A stretch of DNA of 64,000 bases from Pseudoxanthomonas sp. PXM03 (lineage in GTDB: Bacteria; Pseudomonadota; Gammaproteobacteria; Xanthomonadales; Xanthomonadaceae). How positions within the stretch are numbered: position 1 is the first letter of the stretch; each line of letters opens with the position of its first letter. A program made the translations under genes and the position numbers. Below, piece by piece: positions 1-8,430 of this stretch. The notes beneath the pieces were generated by a model. That model worked only from the letters and a program-made list of their open reading frames with translations, ran no database searches and was not told the origin of the DNA. The stretch is taken from positions 930,001 to 994,000 of the forward strand of contig NZ_JACVAU010000002.1 of NCBI RefSeq assembly GCF_014852005.1, written 5' to 3'.

Positions 1-308
1 CCGTTGTCGCGGACGCGCGTGCGGACCACGTGGAAACGCCGGTGGCCGCGCACGCGCAGCGACAGCAGCCCGTCCTCGCCCATGTCGAAGTTCTCGATGC
101 GCGCTTCGACGCCATAGGCCGCGGGCGTCGCGGGCGCACCCGCTTCGGAGCCCTCCAGGATCAGGCAGACGCCGAACCCGTTCCCGGCGCGCCCGCAATC
201 ACGCACCAGGTCCAGGTAACGCCGCTCGAAGATGCGGAGATCCATGGCGGCGCCAGGCAACAGCACCTTGTGCAGTGGGAACAGCGGCAGGGATTCCAGT
301 GATTGCAT
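1..308 (-). CDS. LON substrate-binding domain protein, 5' part only
   Basis: The gene runs off the left edge; 102 codons are visible from an ATG at 308. The N-terminus has the pattern of the LON N-terminal (PUA-like) substrate-binding domain: LPLFPLHKVLLPG, then IFERRYLDLV. Stand-alone proteins of about 190-200 residues with this domain are common in proteobacteria and lack the Lon ATPase and protease; their role is poorly defined. Whether this copy is stand-alone or the start of a full Lon cannot be seen. It is read away from the window and is separated from the subtilisin gene by a hairpin terminator. Confidence 0.8.
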   Translation of the reverse strand, partial: MQSLESLPLFPLHKVLLPGAAMDLRIFERRYLDLVRDCGRAGNGFGVCLILEGSEAGAPATPAAYGVEARIENFDMGEDGLLSLRVRGHRRFHVVRTRVRDN

Positions 309-353
309 GCAGGCAGTTTAAAGGCCGATGTTCCGCGCGGGGAAGCGGAAACG

Positions 354-384
354 AAAAGGGCCACACCGTGACCGGCGTGGCCCT
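354..384 (-). terminator. Rho-independent terminator of the subtilisin gene
   Basis: An 8-bp stem (357-364 with 377-384, AGGGCCAC/GTGGCCCT) is extended by three further pairs after one mismatch. On the minus strand it is followed by a short T-rich stretch (TTTTCG). It lies just past the stop of the minus-strand protease gene. Confidence 0.7.
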
Positions 385-412
385 CGCATCTGACAGTGTG
401 GAGGTCAACGCA

Positions 413-1798
413 TCATTGCGTGACGGCACGTCGCGCGTTCACGCGTCCCGCACCGAACGTCGCGTCGTTGCCCGGTTTGCCGAGATCATCCGCCGATGCG
501 CGCAGGATGCGTTCCACCGCCGCCGGCGAGAGTTCGCCACCGTGCTTGCCGATGATCAGCGCGGCGACGCCGGAGACGTGGGGCGCCGCCATGCTGGTGC
601 CGGCGGACCAGCCGTAGCCCGAGGTACCAGACGTGGTGCTGAACACCATGTCCCACACCCAGCACGCGCGCACGATGCCCTTGAACGTGCAGTTCTCGGT
701 CCCCGGGTAGTCGTAGTTGCCGCCCGGCGCGCCCAAGTGGATGGCCGACTGGCCGTAGTTGCTGTAGCTGGCGCGGATATCGAAGTCGGTGCCCGCGGGA
801 TTCTTCAGCCAGGCCAGCGGGCCGAGCGCGCTGACGGTGATGACGCCCGGCAGCTGGCCGGGGAACGAACGCAGGTTCACCGTGGTGCAGGTGCCATCGG
901 TGTCGCAGACCCGACCGCTGTCGTGGTCCAGGTCGCGGCCATCATTGCCAGCCGATGCGACCACGGTGGCGTTCTGCTTGTTCGCATAGCGCACGGCCCG
1001 CGCCGTGGCGTTGACCAGCTCCGCCACCTCGCTGCCGCCCACCTGCAGCCCACCGTTCACGCCCAGGCTCATGTTGATGACATCTGCATCCGCATCGGCG
1101 GCGTGCACGATGCCCTGGATGATGGCGGCGAACGAGCCGCTGCCCGTCACCGGATTCAGTACCTTCACTGCGATCAGTTCCGCCTCCGGGGCGACGCCGA
1201 TGGTACCGATGCCGTTGTCGGCCGCACCGATGGTGCCCATCACATGCGTGCCGTGCGTGCTGCCACTGGTGTTGCAGTACGTCTGCCCCGCGACGAACGA
1301 CGCCGACTTGGCGGTATTGAGATTGGGGATGATGTCCGCGTGCGCGCAGTAGACGCCGGAATCCAGCACGGCGACCGTCGCGCCAGCGCCCCGATAACCT
1401 GCGTTCCAGGCGCCCGCAGCATCGATGGCGGCGTGGCCCCACTGGAAATCGAAGAAGCTGTCGTTGTCACCGGATGCAGGCGGGTTCGCATAGTCGGCGG
1501 TGACCTCTTCCGCCGCGGTCGGCAGGTCGTACTGGATGGCCACGTCGGCGACGGCGGAACGCACTGCGGGAATGCGGCCCGCAGTCGTGCCGAACGCCGG
1601 ATTGTCGGATTCGACGATTGCAACGCCGATCTGCGGCAGGCGCGCTACGATGCGGCCGCCTGCGGCCTCGATGCGGCTGACAAGCTGGTTATCGAAACTG
1701 TTGTTGTTGGCGGTCACTACGTAGGTCGTGGCGTGCGCGCTTGCAGCGCACGCGAGCGAGGCGACGGCGAGTCCAAGGGCCTTGGCAAGTCGGGTCAT
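413..1798 (-). CDS. Secreted S8 (subtilisin-like) serine peptidase
   Basis: 461 residues from the ATG at 1798, chosen because AGGAG sits just upstream and the first 23 residues form a signal peptide (MTRLAKALGL..., ending AHA). Longer upstream frames have no such support. A propeptide region (about 24-110) precedes the subtilisin domain. Catalytic residues are visible: Asp146 in AVLDSGVY, His182 in THGTHVMG, and Ser near 402 in GTSMAAPHVSG. Cysteines suggest disulfides in the exported enzyme. The protein ends directly after the catalytic domain, with no autotransporter or P-domain. It is probably an extracellular protease; the substrate is unknown. Confidence 0.93.
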   Translation of the reverse strand: MTRLAKALGLAVASLACAASAHATTYVVTANNNSFDNQLVSRIEAAGGRIVARLPQIGVAIVESDNPAFGTTAGRIPAVRSAVADVAIQYDLPTAAEEVTADYANPPASGDNDSFFDFQWGHAAIDAAGAWNAGYRGAGATVAVLDSGVYCAHADIIPNLNTAKSASFVAGQTYCNTSGSTHGTHVMGTIGAADNGIGTIGVAPEAELIAVKVLNPVTGSGSFAAIIQGIVHAADADADVINMSLGVNGGLQVGGSEVAELVNATARAVRYANKQNATVVASAGNDGRDLDHDSGRVCDTDGTCTTVNLRSFPGQLPGVITVSALGPLAWLKNPAGTDFDIRASYSNYGQSAIHLGAPGGNYDYPGTENCTFKGIVRACWVWDMVFSTTSGTSGYGWSAGTSMAAPHVSGVAALIIGKHGGELSPAAVERILRASADDLGKPGNDATFGAGRVNARRAVTQ

Positions 1799-2056
1799 GC
1801 GGCATCTCCTGGGAATGGACGAAGGACGCGGCTTCGCCGCGCGTATGCGCACTCTACCCATTCGGCATGCCGCCGCTTGCCACGCGAATTGATTGCAGGA
1901 CCGGACACGCGATACGCGCACCCTCCATGTGTCAGCGCATGTCGGCTCTGGCTGCTGCGCGCACGTCGTTCTTCAAAAGATCTCGATTGCGCTGCAGCGC
2001 AACACATCGCCGCAGCATGATCGAGAACATCGCTCTTTTGTGAGATGAATTGGCGG

Positions 2057-3445
2057 CTATGTGCGCGAGACGCCCGACGCAGGCACGCCATCGGACAGAG
2101 TCGCCAGGAAACGTCGCGGCGCACCGTCGAAGCCGCCGTTCGACATGAACACCACATGGTCGCCGGGCCGCACCTGCGTCTTCAACGCTGCGATCAGCGT
2201 ATCGGCGTCGGGGACGGTGCGTGCGTCGCCACGGATGGCGGCAACGATCTTGCCGGCGTCCCATGCGAGTTCCGGCCGATGCAGGAAGACGACCGCATCG
2301 GCGATGTCGAGCGAGGGTGCCAGCGCCCCGGCATGCGCGCCGGAGCGCATCGAGTTGCTGCGCGGCTCCATCGCCACCAGGATGCGCGCATCGCCGACAC
2401 GCGCACGCAGACCTTCCAGGGTGGTGTGGATGGCGGTGGGATGGTGGGCGAAGTCGTCGTAGACGGTGATGCCGTCGTGCTGGCCGATCACTTCCAGCCG
2501 CCGCTTCACGCTGCGGAACGTCGTCAGCGCCGGCAGCACGGTGGCGACCTCGACGCCGACCGCATGGCAGGCGGCGAGCGCGGCCAGGCCATTCAGCACG
2601 TTGTGGCGGCCGAGCATGGGCCAGTGCACCTCGCCGATCTCGTTGCCGTGGTGGCGCACGGCGAACGCGCTGCCGTCTTCGCGGATCAGGCGCGCACTCC
2701 ATTCCAGCGCGGCATCGAAACCGAAGCGCTCCACCGGGGTCCAGCACCCCATTGCGAGCACTTCTTCCAGCCTCCGGTCTTCGCCGTTGACGATCAGGCG
2801 ACCACGGCGCGGCACGGTACGCACCAGGTGGTGGAACTGGCGCTGGATCGCCGCCACGTCCGGGAAGATGTCGGCGTGGTCGTATTCCAGGTTGTTGAGA
2901 ATGGCGACCAGAGGGCGGTAGTGGACGAACTTGCTGCGCTTGTCGAAGAAGGCAGTGTCGTACTCGTCAGCCTCAACCACGAACTCGCGGCCGCCGCCGA
3001 TGCGCGCCGACACGCCGAAGTCCTCGGCCACGCCGCCGATCAGGAAGCCCGGCGAACGCCCGGCCGCGTCCAGCAGGTAGGTCAGGATGGTCGTCGTGGT
3101 GGTCTTGCCATGGGTGCCGGCCACGGCCAGCGTGTCGCGGCCCGGCAGTACGCGTTCGGACAGCCATTGCGCGCCGGAGATGTAGCGCCGACCCTGGTCC
3201 AGCACCGCCTCGACCGCGGGATTCCCGCGCGACAACGCGTTGCCGATCACGATCTCGTCGCAGTCCGGCGCGATGTTCTGCGGCTGGTAGCCCTGCGCCA
3301 GCGCGATGCCGAGCTGCTCGAGCTGGGTCGACATGGGCGGGTAGATGGCCTGGTCGCTGCCTTCGACGATGTGGCCGAGTTCGCGTGCCAGGGCGGCCAC
3401 GCCGCCCATGAAGGTGCCGGCGATGCCGAGGATGTGGATCTTCAA
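2057..3445 (-). CDS. mpl: UDP-MurNAc:L-Ala-gamma-D-Glu-mDAP ligase (Mpl)
   Basis: 462 residues, the usual length for Mpl. This cytoplasmic Mur-ligase paralogue attaches recycled murein tripeptide to UDP-MurNAc. The N-terminus MKIHILGIAGTFMGG and the ATP-binding loop GTHGKTT (about 110-116) are typical; the central and C-terminal Mur ligase domains follow, including the EADEYDTAFFDKRSKF segment characteristic of Mpl. Reading the strand directly, the start is TTG (3445-3443) rather than ATG; the family N-terminus fits this position exactly. It is followed upstream by the GH5 gene on the same strand, 85 bp away. Confidence 0.95.
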   Translation of the reverse strand: MKIHILGIAGTFMGGVAALARELGHIVEGSDQAIYPPMSTQLEQLGIALAQGYQPQNIAPDCDEIVIGNALSRGNPAVEAVLDQGRRYISGAQWLSERVLPGRDTLAVAGTHGKTTTTTILTYLLDAAGRSPGFLIGGVAEDFGVSARIGGGREFVVEADEYDTAFFDKRSKFVHYRPLVAILNNLEYDHADIFPDVAAIQRQFHHLVRTVPRRGRLIVNGEDRRLEEVLAMGCWTPVERFGFDAALEWSARLIREDGSAFAVRHHGNEIGEVHWPMLGRHNVLNGLAALAACHAVGVEVATVLPALTTFRSVKRRLEVIGQHDGITVYDDFAHHPTAIHTTLEGLRARVGDARILVAMEPRSNSMRSGAHAGALAPSLDIADAVVFLHRPELAWDAGKIVAAIRGDARTVPDADTLIAALKTQVRPGDHVVFMSNGGFDGAPRRFLATLSDGVPASGVSRT

Positions 3446-3530
3446 GACTGCGGTTCCCGAATGAGTCCGTGAACTTTAGCCGAGCGCGCCGGGTTCGGCA
3501 CGTCCTGCAAGGCGTGGGCGTGACGAGGGT

Positions 3531-5240
3531 TCAGCGGGAAAAATGCAGGGCCTGCAGATCCAGGCCATCGCTCTCGGCCTTCACTACCAGCGTGTTGCGC
3601 CCGGGCGCGAGTCGCAGCGCACGGAATCCGCGGGCGCGTTCGGCGGCCTTCACCGGTACCCCGTTGAGCACCAGCGAGACACGCCCCGTGCCGCGCCCGT
3701 CCAGCGCCAGCCGATAACGGCCGCCGGCACCGGCATCGAGGGTGTACTTGAGCCACTCGCCGCGTCGCATGCCCGCGACACGGAGTGCACCGTCGTCGCC
3801 CTTGCCCAGGTCGACACCGTCGTTGCGGTAGGTCATGGCCGGGTTCCACACCACGCGCTCGCCACCGTCGGAGATATGGTGATTGGCCGGCGTGAGATCG
3901 TGGTAGGCCACGCCGTTGCGGCCCATGTCGAAATCGACCGCCGCGATGATACCGCCCTGCGCACCGATCGCGTGCGCCTTGAACGGCACCGACTGGTCCG
4001 AATGCGGCGCGCGGAACAACGCATCGATCACGTCCGGATGCTGCACGTTGTTTTCGTAGCGCACGTCCTCGCGGGCGAGGCGCATCAGCGCCGCTTCTGC
4101 CTCTTCCGAGGACGGACGCGGACCCTCGCCCTTCCAGTACGCAAGCACCCGGCGATACCCGTCGTTCGGCACCACCTGCAGCGGGTTGTTGTAGCGGATC
4201 TTCTTCAGCGGCCACCACGCCCAGCCGATGCCCTCGCCTTCGACCAGGGCCACGGTGCGGGCGAACCAGTCGTTGGAGTTCTCGCCGGTCTCGCCCAGCC
4301 ACAGCGGCATGCGGTGCCTGTCGCGAAGCGCCAGCAGGTCGGCGATGCTCTCACGCGTGGTGACGTTCCAGTACTTGTGGAAGCTGATCACCAGATTGTC
4401 GTCCCACGGGCCGTCGTCGAGCACGCCGCGATAGTTGTTGCCCCAGCAGTTGCCCTCGATGACGATGATGTGGCGTTTGTCCACCTCGCGGATCGCGCGC
4501 GTGGTGCGGACCAGCAAGTCCTTCAGCGGCGCGTTGCCGTCTTCCTTGCAGCCGTTGCTGTCAGCCTTGTCGGCGAAGCCCCAGTTGGGCTCGTTGATGA
4601 TGTCGTACGCGGCGATGTACGGCTCGTCCCTGTAGCGCTGCGCCAGCTTCTTCCACAGCGCCACCATCTTGTCCTGGTGGCGCGGGTCGTCCCACAGCGA
4701 GGGCTGCGTGGGATCGCGGTCGGCGATGTTGTTGTCGTTGCCCTGCCCGCCGGGCGCGGCGTGCAGGTCGAGGATCAGGTACAGATCATTGGCCTTGGCC
4801 CAGGCCAGCAGTTCGTCGGTACGGCGGAAGCCTTCTTCCACCCAGGTCTGCCGGCCGGCAACCGGCTCCTGTCCCACCGGCAGCGTATACAGCGCGTAGT
4901 GCATCGGCAGGCGCACGGAGTTGAAACCCCAGCGCGCCATCGCGTCGATATCGGCCTTGGCGGTGTGGTTGTCACGCCAAGCTTGGTAGAAGGCACCGGC
5001 CTTCTCCGGCCCGATCAGCTCGACGATGCGCGCATGGATACTGCGCTGCGTGCCCGTGCCGTCGATGTCCAGCATGTAGCCTTCCTGCAGCATCCAGCCG
5101 CCCAAGCCCATGCCGCGCAGGATCACCGGCTTGCCCGCTTCGTCGACGATCTGCGTGCCCTGCGTGCGCAGGAAGTCCTTGGCTTCGGCGGCGGATACGG
5201 CGAGCAGGCTGGCAAGCAGCAGGCTGGCGATGCGCTTCAT
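3531..5240 (-). CDS. Secreted GH5-family glycosidase with C-terminal carbohydrate-binding domain
   Basis: 569 residues from the ATG at 5240, which has a GGAG ribosome site and opens with a 20-residue signal peptide ending AEA. Residues about 25-360 form a GH5 TIM barrel (clan A): acid/base Glu217 in DIINEPN and nucleophile Glu317 in WLGETGE, with FNSVRLPMHY and LDLHAAPGG also typical. Residues about 430-569 look like a CBM6/35-type beta-sandwich (EWLKYTLDAGAGGRYRLAL). The enzyme probably acts on beta-glucans, but GH5 covers many specificities, so the substrate is open. An earlier upstream ATG at 5339 lacks a ribosome site. Confidence 0.88.
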   Translation of the reverse strand: MKRIASLLLASLLAVSAAEAKDFLRTQGTQIVDEAGKPVILRGMGLGGWMLQEGYMLDIDGTGTQRSIHARIVELIGPEKAGAFYQAWRDNHTAKADIDAMARWGFNSVRLPMHYALYTLPVGQEPVAGRQTWVEEGFRRTDELLAWAKANDLYLILDLHAAPGGQGNDNNIADRDPTQPSLWDDPRHQDKMVALWKKLAQRYRDEPYIAAYDIINEPNWGFADKADSNGCKEDGNAPLKDLLVRTTRAIREVDKRHIIVIEGNCWGNNYRGVLDDGPWDDNLVISFHKYWNVTTRESIADLLALRDRHRMPLWLGETGENSNDWFARTVALVEGEGIGWAWWPLKKIRYNNPLQVVPNDGYRRVLAYWKGEGPRPSSEEAEAALMRLAREDVRYENNVQHPDVIDALFRAPHSDQSVPFKAHAIGAQGGIIAAVDFDMGRNGVAYHDLTPANHHISDGGERVVWNPAMTYRNDGVDLGKGDDGALRVAGMRRGEWLKYTLDAGAGGRYRLALDGRGTGRVSLVLNGVPVKAAERARGFRALRLAPGRNTLVVKAESDGLDLQALHFSR

Positions 5241-5327
5241 CGACGACTCCGGGCGACCCCTCGGGACCCGGACCATAACAGCCGGCCCCTGCGGCCCGCG
5301 ATCCCCGCCACCACAGCCCTCAACGAA

Positions 5328-5350
5328 GAAGCCCCGCATGGCGGGGCTTC
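5328..5350 (-). terminator. Terminator between adk and the GH5 gene
   Basis: A perfect 10-bp stem with a 3-nt loop (GAAGCCCCGC / GCGGGGCTTC) lies just beyond the adk stop. On the minus strand it is followed by TTCGTTG, a weak T-tract, so it is likely to end or attenuate adk transcription. Confidence 0.65.
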
Positions 5351-5379
5351 GTGGAGTCGCGTCCGGGAATGCGGGGACG

Positions 5380-5958
5380 TCAGCCCACTTCCTTGGCCGG
5401 TGCCAGCGCCTCGGTGATGCGGGTGAACACCTCGTCCAGCGAACCCACGCCGTCCACCACGGTCAGCTGGCCGTGCTGGCGGTAGTAATCGATCACCGGT
5501 GCGGTCTGGGTGGTGTACTTGTCCAGGCGGTTGCGCACCACCTCGGGCGTGTCATCGTCGCGGCCTTCCGCGGCGGCACGGCCGGCGATGCGTTCGACCA
5601 GCAGGTCGGCCGGCACTTCCAGTTGCACCGCATAGTCCATGGGCTGGCCAAGCCGGGCCAGCAACGTGCCCAGCGCATCGGCCTGGGCCTGGTTGCGCGG
5701 ATAGCCGTCCAGGATGAAACCGTTGGCGGTGTCGGGGCGTGCGAAGCGGTCTTCCAGCATGCCGAGCAGGATGTCGTCGCTGACGAAGTCGCCGCGCGCC
5801 ATGATTTCCTTGGCCTGCAGGCCCAGCGGGCTGCCGGCGGCCACTTCGGCGCGCAGAAGGTCGCCGGTGGAGATGTGTGGTACCTGCAGGTAGTCCTTCA
5901 GGCGCGCTGCCTGGGTGCCCTTGCCCGACCCGGGTGGGCCCAGTAGAACCAATCGCAT
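5380..5958 (-). CDS. adk: Adenylate kinase, short-lid form
   Basis: 192 residues; interconverts ATP + AMP and 2 ADP in the cytoplasm. The P-loop GPPGSGKGTQ is at residues 7-16, followed by the AMP-binding segment (HISTGDLLR) and DGYPRN. The ATG at 5958 is preceded by GGGAG and begins MRLVLLGPPG, the family N-terminus; an earlier ATG at 6078 has no support. The enzyme is shorter than the 214-residue E. coli type: after GRAAAEGRDDD it goes straight to TPEVVRNRL, so the lid insert is missing, as in other xanthomonads. It is divergent from the PPi-phosphofructokinase gene. Confidence 0.96.
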   Translation of the reverse strand: MRLVLLGPPGSGKGTQAARLKDYLQVPHISTGDLLRAEVAAGSPLGLQAKEIMARGDFVSDDILLGMLEDRFARPDTANGFILDGYPRNQAQADALGTLLARLGQPMDYAVQLEVPADLLVERIAGRAAAEGRDDDTPEVVRNRLDKYTTQTAPVIDYYRQHGQLTVVDGVGSLDEVFTRITEALAPAKEVG

Positions 5959-6078
5959 GCTGTCACTCCCAAACTGGAATCCTGCGGGCGGTGGACCGCG
6001 CCGGGCGCCGGGCGCCGCGCTGCACCGCGTCATCTGTGTGAAGCTTACCGCATCCCGGCAACCCGGAACGAACCCCAC

Positions 6079-7335
6079 ATGGCATCTGGCACCCTACTTT
6101 ATGCGCAGTCCGGCGGTGTCACCGCCGTCATCAACGCCTCCGCATCGGCGGTCATCACCGAAGCGCGGGGCCGGAAAATCAAGGTCTTGGCGGCACGCAA
6201 CGGCATCCTCGGCGCCCTGCGCGAGGAGCTGATCGACACCAGCAAGGAGTCGGCCGCCGCCATCCGCGCCCTGGCCCACACGCCGGGCGGCGCCTTCGGC
6301 AGCTGCCGCGTGAAGCTGAAATCACTGGAGGCCGACCGCGCGAAGTACGAGCGCCTGCTGGCCGTGCTGAAGGCGCACCACGTGCGCTGGTTCCTCTACA
6401 ACGGCGGCAACGATTCGGCCGACACGGCGTGGAAGGTCTCGCAGCTGGCGCAGGCGTTCGACTACCCGTTGACCTGCATCGGCGTGCCGAAGACGGTCGA
6501 CAACGACCTGGCCGTCACCGACACCTGCCCCGGCTTCGGCTCGGCGGCGAAGTACACCGCAGTTTCCGTGCGCGAAGCCGCGCTGGACGTGGCGGCGATG
6601 GCCGAAACCTCCACCAAGGTCTTCGTCTACGAGGCCATGGGCCGGCACGCCGGCTGGCTGGCCGCGGCGGCGGGCATGGCCGGGCAGACGCCCGACGAGG
6701 CGCCACACATCATCCTGTTCCCGGAGCGCGCCTATGACGAGACGCAGTTCCTCGCGCAGGTGAAGAAGGTCGTCGACCGCGTGGGCTGGTGCGTGGTGGT
6801 GGCCAGCGAAGGCATCCAGCATGCCGATGGCCGCTTCGTCGCCGATGCCGGCGGTGGCAAGGACTCGTTCGGCCATACGCAGCTCGGTGGCGTGGCGTCC
6901 TACCTGGCGGGCCGGGTGAAGGACCAGTTGGGCCTGAAAGTGCACTGGACCCTGCCCGACTACCTGCAGCGGTCGGCGCGCCACATCGCCTCGAAGACCG
7001 ATTGGGAGCAGGCGCAGGCGGTGGGCAAGGCCGCCGTGCAGTTCGCGCTGAAGGGACAGAATGCGGTGATGCCGGTGATCGTGCGCACGTCCGACGCACC
7101 GTTCCGCTGGAAGATCGAGGCCGCGCCGCTGTCGAAGGTGGCCAATCACGAGAAGAAATTCCCGCCGGGCTTCATCCGCAAGGACGGGTACGGCATCACG
7201 CCCGCCGCGCGGAAGTACCTGCAGCCACTGATCCGCGGCGAAGCCTATCCGCCCTACGGCACCGACGGCCTGCCCAAGTACGTCGCACTGAAGAACGTAG
7301 CGGTGAAGAAGAAACTGCCGGCGTGGGAAGGCTGA
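6079..7335 (+). CDS. pfp: Pyrophosphate-dependent 6-phosphofructokinase
   Basis: 418 residues. It phosphorylates fructose 6-phosphate to the 1,6-bisphosphate and is expected to use PPi rather than ATP, reversibly. Two diagnostic sites support this: GGNDS (109-113), where Asp112 replaces the Gly of ATP enzymes, and PKTVDND (137-143), where Lys138 replaces the Gly of GTIDND. Xanthomonas campestris is known to have a PPi-dependent enzyme of this type. The start is directly upstream of MASGTLLYAQSGG, the family N-terminus. The adk gene is transcribed away from the other side of the 120-bp promoter region. Confidence 0.93.
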   Translation: MASGTLLYAQSGGVTAVINASASAVITEARGRKIKVLAARNGILGALREELIDTSKESAAAIRALAHTPGGAFGSCRVKLKSLEADRAKYERLLAVLKAHHVRWFLYNGGNDSADTAWKVSQLAQAFDYPLTCIGVPKTVDNDLAVTDTCPGFGSAAKYTAVSVREAALDVAAMAETSTKVFVYEAMGRHAGWLAAAAGMAGQTPDEAPHIILFPERAYDETQFLAQVKKVVDRVGWCVVVASEGIQHADGRFVADAGGGKDSFGHTQLGGVASYLAGRVKDQLGLKVHWTLPDYLQRSARHIASKTDWEQAQAVGKAAVQFALKGQNAVMPVIVRTSDAPFRWKIEAAPLSKVANHEKKFPPGFIRKDGYGITPAARKYLQPLIRGEAYPPYGTDGLPKYVALKNVAVKKKLPAWEG

Positions 7336-7342
7336 CGGGCGC

Positions 7343-7735
7343 GTGACGCTGCGCATTGTCCGGCTCGGCAGTCCGCGCGCGAAGGACGAAGGCCTGCGCA
7401 TCGGCACGGTGCGCAGGCCGCCACGTGGCGTGCCGAAGGCGGAGTTCGCGGCGCAGGACTGGTACGACCTCTGGTATCCCAATCTCGCGCCCAGCACGGA
7501 GCTGGTGAAGCAAGCGCAGCAGGCGACGACACCCAAGGCCTGGGCTTCCTTCGCCAGGAAGTATCGCGCCGAGATGGCCGCGCCCGACAATGCCCGCACG
7601 CTGGACCTGCTCGCCGCGCTGTCGCACGGCAGCGACTTCTCGGTCGGCTGCTACTGCGAGGACGAAGCACACTGCCACCGGTCGGTGCTGCGCGCGTTGC
7701 TGGCCGAACGCGGCGCGAGCATCAAGGCAGGATGA
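7343..7735 (+). CDS. DUF488 family protein
   Basis: 130 residues from a GTG start seven bases after the pfp stop, so it is probably co-transcribed with pfp. Features of the DUF488 (YeaO-like) family are visible: an N-terminal IVRLGSPR strand, the DWYDLWYPNLAPS segment, and a C-terminal CYCEDEAHCHRSVLRALL motif with conserved Cys and His. The molecular function of the family is not established, although a nucleic-acid or metal link has been suggested from the Cys/His cluster. Confidence 0.85.
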   Translation: MTLRIVRLGSPRAKDEGLRIGTVRRPPRGVPKAEFAAQDWYDLWYPNLAPSTELVKQAQQATTPKAWASFARKYRAEMAAPDNARTLDLLAALSHGSDFSVGCYCEDEAHCHRSVLRALLAERGASIKAG

Positions 7736-7768
7736 CTTCAGGCACCGTCGCGGCTTGCGCGGCGGTGC

Positions 7769-7774
7769 TAGCGT
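7769..7774 (+). promoter_or_regulatory. -10-like box TAGCGT
   Basis: A TANNNT hexamer in the context GCTAGCGT lies 30 nt before the 43-codon ORF at 7805. It belongs to the recurrent TAGCRT boxes seen ahead of many genes here. No clear -35 was found. Confidence 0.4.
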
Positions 7775-7804
7775 GGATCCGTCGCCACGCCACCGGATGC
7801 TCCC

Positions 7805-7936
7805 ATGTTCCGCAAAGTGCTCATCGGACTGCTTGCCGTCGCCATCGGGCTCGCTGTGGCAGGTGCCGGCTACCGTTTCGGGCAGTATCTCGCGCACAAG
7901 GACGCGGCAAGCTCCACCCTGCGCGCAACGTCCTGA
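7805..7936 (+). CDS. Small membrane protein, 43 aa
   Basis: A short ORF of 43 codons from ATG to TGA. It begins MFRKVLIGLLAVAIGLAVAG, one hydrophobic helix (about 4-21) after a basic N-terminus, followed by a short polar tail (YRFGQYLAHKD). The ribosome site is weak, but a TAGCGT box precedes it, third positions are GC-rich, and it fills the gap between DUF488 and the next gene. It could be a single-pass inner membrane peptide or a secreted fragment; its function is unknown. Confidence 0.5.
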   Translation: MFRKVLIGLLAVAIGLAVAGAGYRFGQYLAHKDAASSTLRATS

Positions 7937-7953
7937 TCGCCGTCTCCTCGCGC

Positions 7954-7959
7954 TAGCAT
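7954..7959 (+). promoter_or_regulatory. -10-like box giving a probable leaderless start
   Basis: TAGCAT ends exactly 6 nt before the ATG at 7966. A -10 element here would place transcription start on the A of the start codon. There is no Shine-Dalgarno sequence in the gap. A -35 element is not evident. Confidence 0.45.
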
Positions 7960-7965
7960 GGCCCG

Positions 7966-8334
7966 ATGGATGATCTGCTCGCCGAACTGTCGGCCCTCGA
8001 ATCCGAACTCCATCACCCCGGCGTGACCTGTACGCGCGAACGGCTGGAGCGCCTGTTGCATGCCGACTTCCATGAGGTCGGCCGTTCGGGCACGCGCTAC
8101 ACGCGGCAGACCGTCATCGACTTTCTCGCCGATCGCCCGTCTCCACCCCGCATCCTCGCCTACGATCACCGCATCGAGCGGCTCTCGGACGGCGTGGCGT
8201 TGCTGCACTTCGCCTCGCACGGAGTCGCTGGCGACGGCACACGGCACAGTGCCGCGCTACGCATGTCGGTGTGGCGACATACCGCGCTCGGCTGGCAGCT
8301 GTCCTATCACCAGGGTACCCCTGCCGCTTCGTAG
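7966..8334 (+). CDS. NTF2-like / DUF4440 domain protein
   Basis: 122 residues with the size and layout of the DUF4440 branch of the SnoaL/NTF2-like fold: an N-terminal helix (LLAELSALESELHH), a LHADFHEVGRSG segment, YTRQTVIDFL, and C-terminal strands ending in SVWRHTALGWQLSYHQGTP, where the WRH...GWQL pattern is typical. These small proteins form a pocket, but the ligand here is unknown. It probably starts from its own promoter and may be translated without a leader. Confidence 0.75.
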   Translation: MDDLLAELSALESELHHPGVTCTRERLERLLHADFHEVGRSGTRYTRQTVIDFLADRPSPPRILAYDHRIERLSDGVALLHFASHGVAGDGTRHSAALRMSVWRHTALGWQLSYHQGTPAAS

Positions 8335-8407
8335 CGGGCGCCTGCGGCACCCGGCCCTGGCCACGGAATGGCCGCTTCCCCCGCTTGGCGACCCCTTTCT
8401 GTTGCGC

Positions 8408-8413
8408 TAGCGT
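8408..8413 (+). promoter_or_regulatory. -10-like box TAGCGT
   Basis: A TANNNT hexamer (context GCTAGCGT) 17 nt before the ATG at 8431; a strong purine ribosome site (AAGGGGGAAC) lies between box and start. No clear -35. Confidence 0.4.
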
Positions 8414-8430
8414 TGCCACCAAGGGGGAAC

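Noticed and set aside
275..2020. A long plus-strand ORF (581 codons) opposite the subtilisin gene
   Set aside because: It is the antisense of a clear coding gene in high-GC DNA; its product is Arg/Ala/Asp-rich without domains.
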